This document shows, piece by piece, positions 38,758 through 39,298 of a DNA stretch of 39,298 nucleotides. The position numbers were made by a program, and so were the translations under genes. Position 1 is the first letter of the stretch. Each line of letters starts with the position of its first letter. Origin of the DNA: Microbacterium sp. (GTDB taxonomy: Bacteria > Actinomycetota > Actinomycetes > Actinomycetales > Microbacteriaceae). Under the pieces are notes generated by a model that was not told the origin of the DNA, did not search any database, and saw only the letters and a program-made list of their open reading frames with translations. The stretch lies in assembly GCA_029239635.1 (NCBI GenBank), contig JARBUN010000006.1, positions 1 to 39,298 on the forward strand, given 5' to 3'.

Positions 38758-39298
38758 GCGTCGCGGTGCTCGTGGCCGACGACGAGGCGCCCGCGCGCGC
38801 CGAGCTGGTGGCTCTGCTGTCGGCCGACCCGCGGGTGGGCGAGGTGCACGCCGCCGCGAGCGGAGCCGAGGCGCTGCGGACCCTGGAGCGGGCGGACGTC
38901 GCGGTCGCGTTCCTCGACATCCACATGCCGGGGCTCTCGGGGTTCGACCTCGCCCGCGCGCTCTCGCGCCTGCGCGCCCGGCCCGCGATCGTGTTCGTCA
39001 CCGCTGACGACGCGGGCGCGGTCGAGGCGTTCGACGTCGAGGCCGTCGACTACGTGCTCAAGCCGGTCCGCATCGAGCGCCTCCGCCGCGCTCTCGACCG
39101 CGCGATCGACGCGGGTCCCGCACCGTCCGCCGACGAGGCGATCCCGGTCACGGTCGGTGGGGTCACGCGGATGGTCCGCCGCGCCGACGTGCGCTGGGTG
39201 CAGGCGCAGGGCGACTACTCGCGCCTGTACACCGCGGCATCCGATCACCTCGTCCGCGTGCCGCTGTCGGAGCTCGCCGAGCGCTGGGCGGAGGCCGG
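38754..39298 (+). CDS. LytTR response regulator, 3' end outside the window
   Basis: 181 codons are visible. The receiver domain has VLVADDEAPARAELVALL (acidic pair), VAFLDIHMPGLSGF with phosphoacceptor Asp55, FVTADDAGAVEAF and DYVLKPV. From about residue 128 a LytTR DNA-binding domain begins: TVGGVTRMVRRADVRWVQAQ, GDYSRLYTA, LVRVPLSELAERW. The GTG start overlaps the kinase stop. Only the end of the LytTR domain is missing. LytTR regulators bind paired direct repeats about 21 bp apart, as seen upstream of cstA. Confidence 0.92.
   Translation, partial: MSVAVLVADDEAPARAELVALLSADPRVGEVHAAASGAEALRTLERADVAVAFLDIHMPGLSGFDLARALSRLRARPAIVFVTADDAGAVEAFDVEAVDYVLKPVRIERLRRALDRAIDAGPAPSADEAIPVTVGGVTRMVRRADVRWVQAQGDYSRLYTAASDHLVRVPLSELAERWAEA

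Overview
The window is a high-GC, gene-dense stretch of an actinobacterial chromosome. It is most like Microbacteriaceae (Microbacterium or a close relative). The grounds are GC-rich third codon positions, many GTG starts, 4-bp start/stop overlaps, apparent leaderless starts and actinobacterial marker families (DUF3073, LCP, Rv2578c-like radical SAM, YkoEDC-type ECF transporter). No rRNA, tRNA, CRISPR array, transposase, integrase or phage gene was seen. It looks like ordinary chromosome with one accessory-looking catabolic block (about 7.3-15.9 kb). I had no database access, so family names rest on motif recognition.

Layout. 1-6.7 kb: an MFS permease cut by the window edge, DUF3073, a universal stress protein, an autoregulated DUF4097-PadR operon, a small membrane protein with its own terminator, a Rho-N-domain protein coupled to a topoisomerase IB, then a lipoprotein-CDF transporter pair. 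6.9-16.3 kb: two Fluc (CrcB) fluoride-channel genes bracket a catabolic block. The block holds a PfkB kinase - class II aldolase - aldehyde dehydrogenase operon, a divergent hydrolase-MFS operon, a TetR regulator, a flavin amine oxidase with an SRPBCC protein, and a 74-aa protein. 16.4-24.8 kb: an RND exporter, a DUF998-like membrane protein, an antibiotic-biosynthesis-monooxygenase-like membrane protein with an aldose epimerase, and a DEAD-box-type helicase with a long repetitive disordered N-terminus. 24.9-33.3 kb: a radical SAM protein behind a LexA-type box, an AAA ATPase, a VanY-type peptidase, an LCP ligase and a YkoEDC-type vitamin transporter. 33.4-39.3 kb: pirin and GNAT genes, a CstA/BtsT-family transporter with its YbdD partner, and a LytS/LytTR two-component system cut by the window end.

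The most notable signals are regulatory rather than coding. (i) Two intergenic 60-nt inverted repeats at 6831 and 33355 share the same 21-bp stem and 18-nt loop layout, are 73% identical, and differ at three stem pairs by compensatory changes; they look like members of an undescribed structured repeat family. (ii) A 16-bp semi-palindrome with core ACAAATGT occurs three times, each upstream of a unit in the catabolic block, and so predicts a local regulon. (iii) Paired 14-bp palindromes surround the -10 of the DUF4097-padR promoter. (iv) A near-consensus actinobacterial SOS box lies over the promoter of the radical SAM gene. (v) A 15-bp direct repeat with 21-bp period sits upstream of cstA, the layout LytTR regulators bind, and a LytTR regulator is encoded downstream. 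(vi) The word GGATGC/GCATCC is strongly over-used on both strands, even against codon preference.
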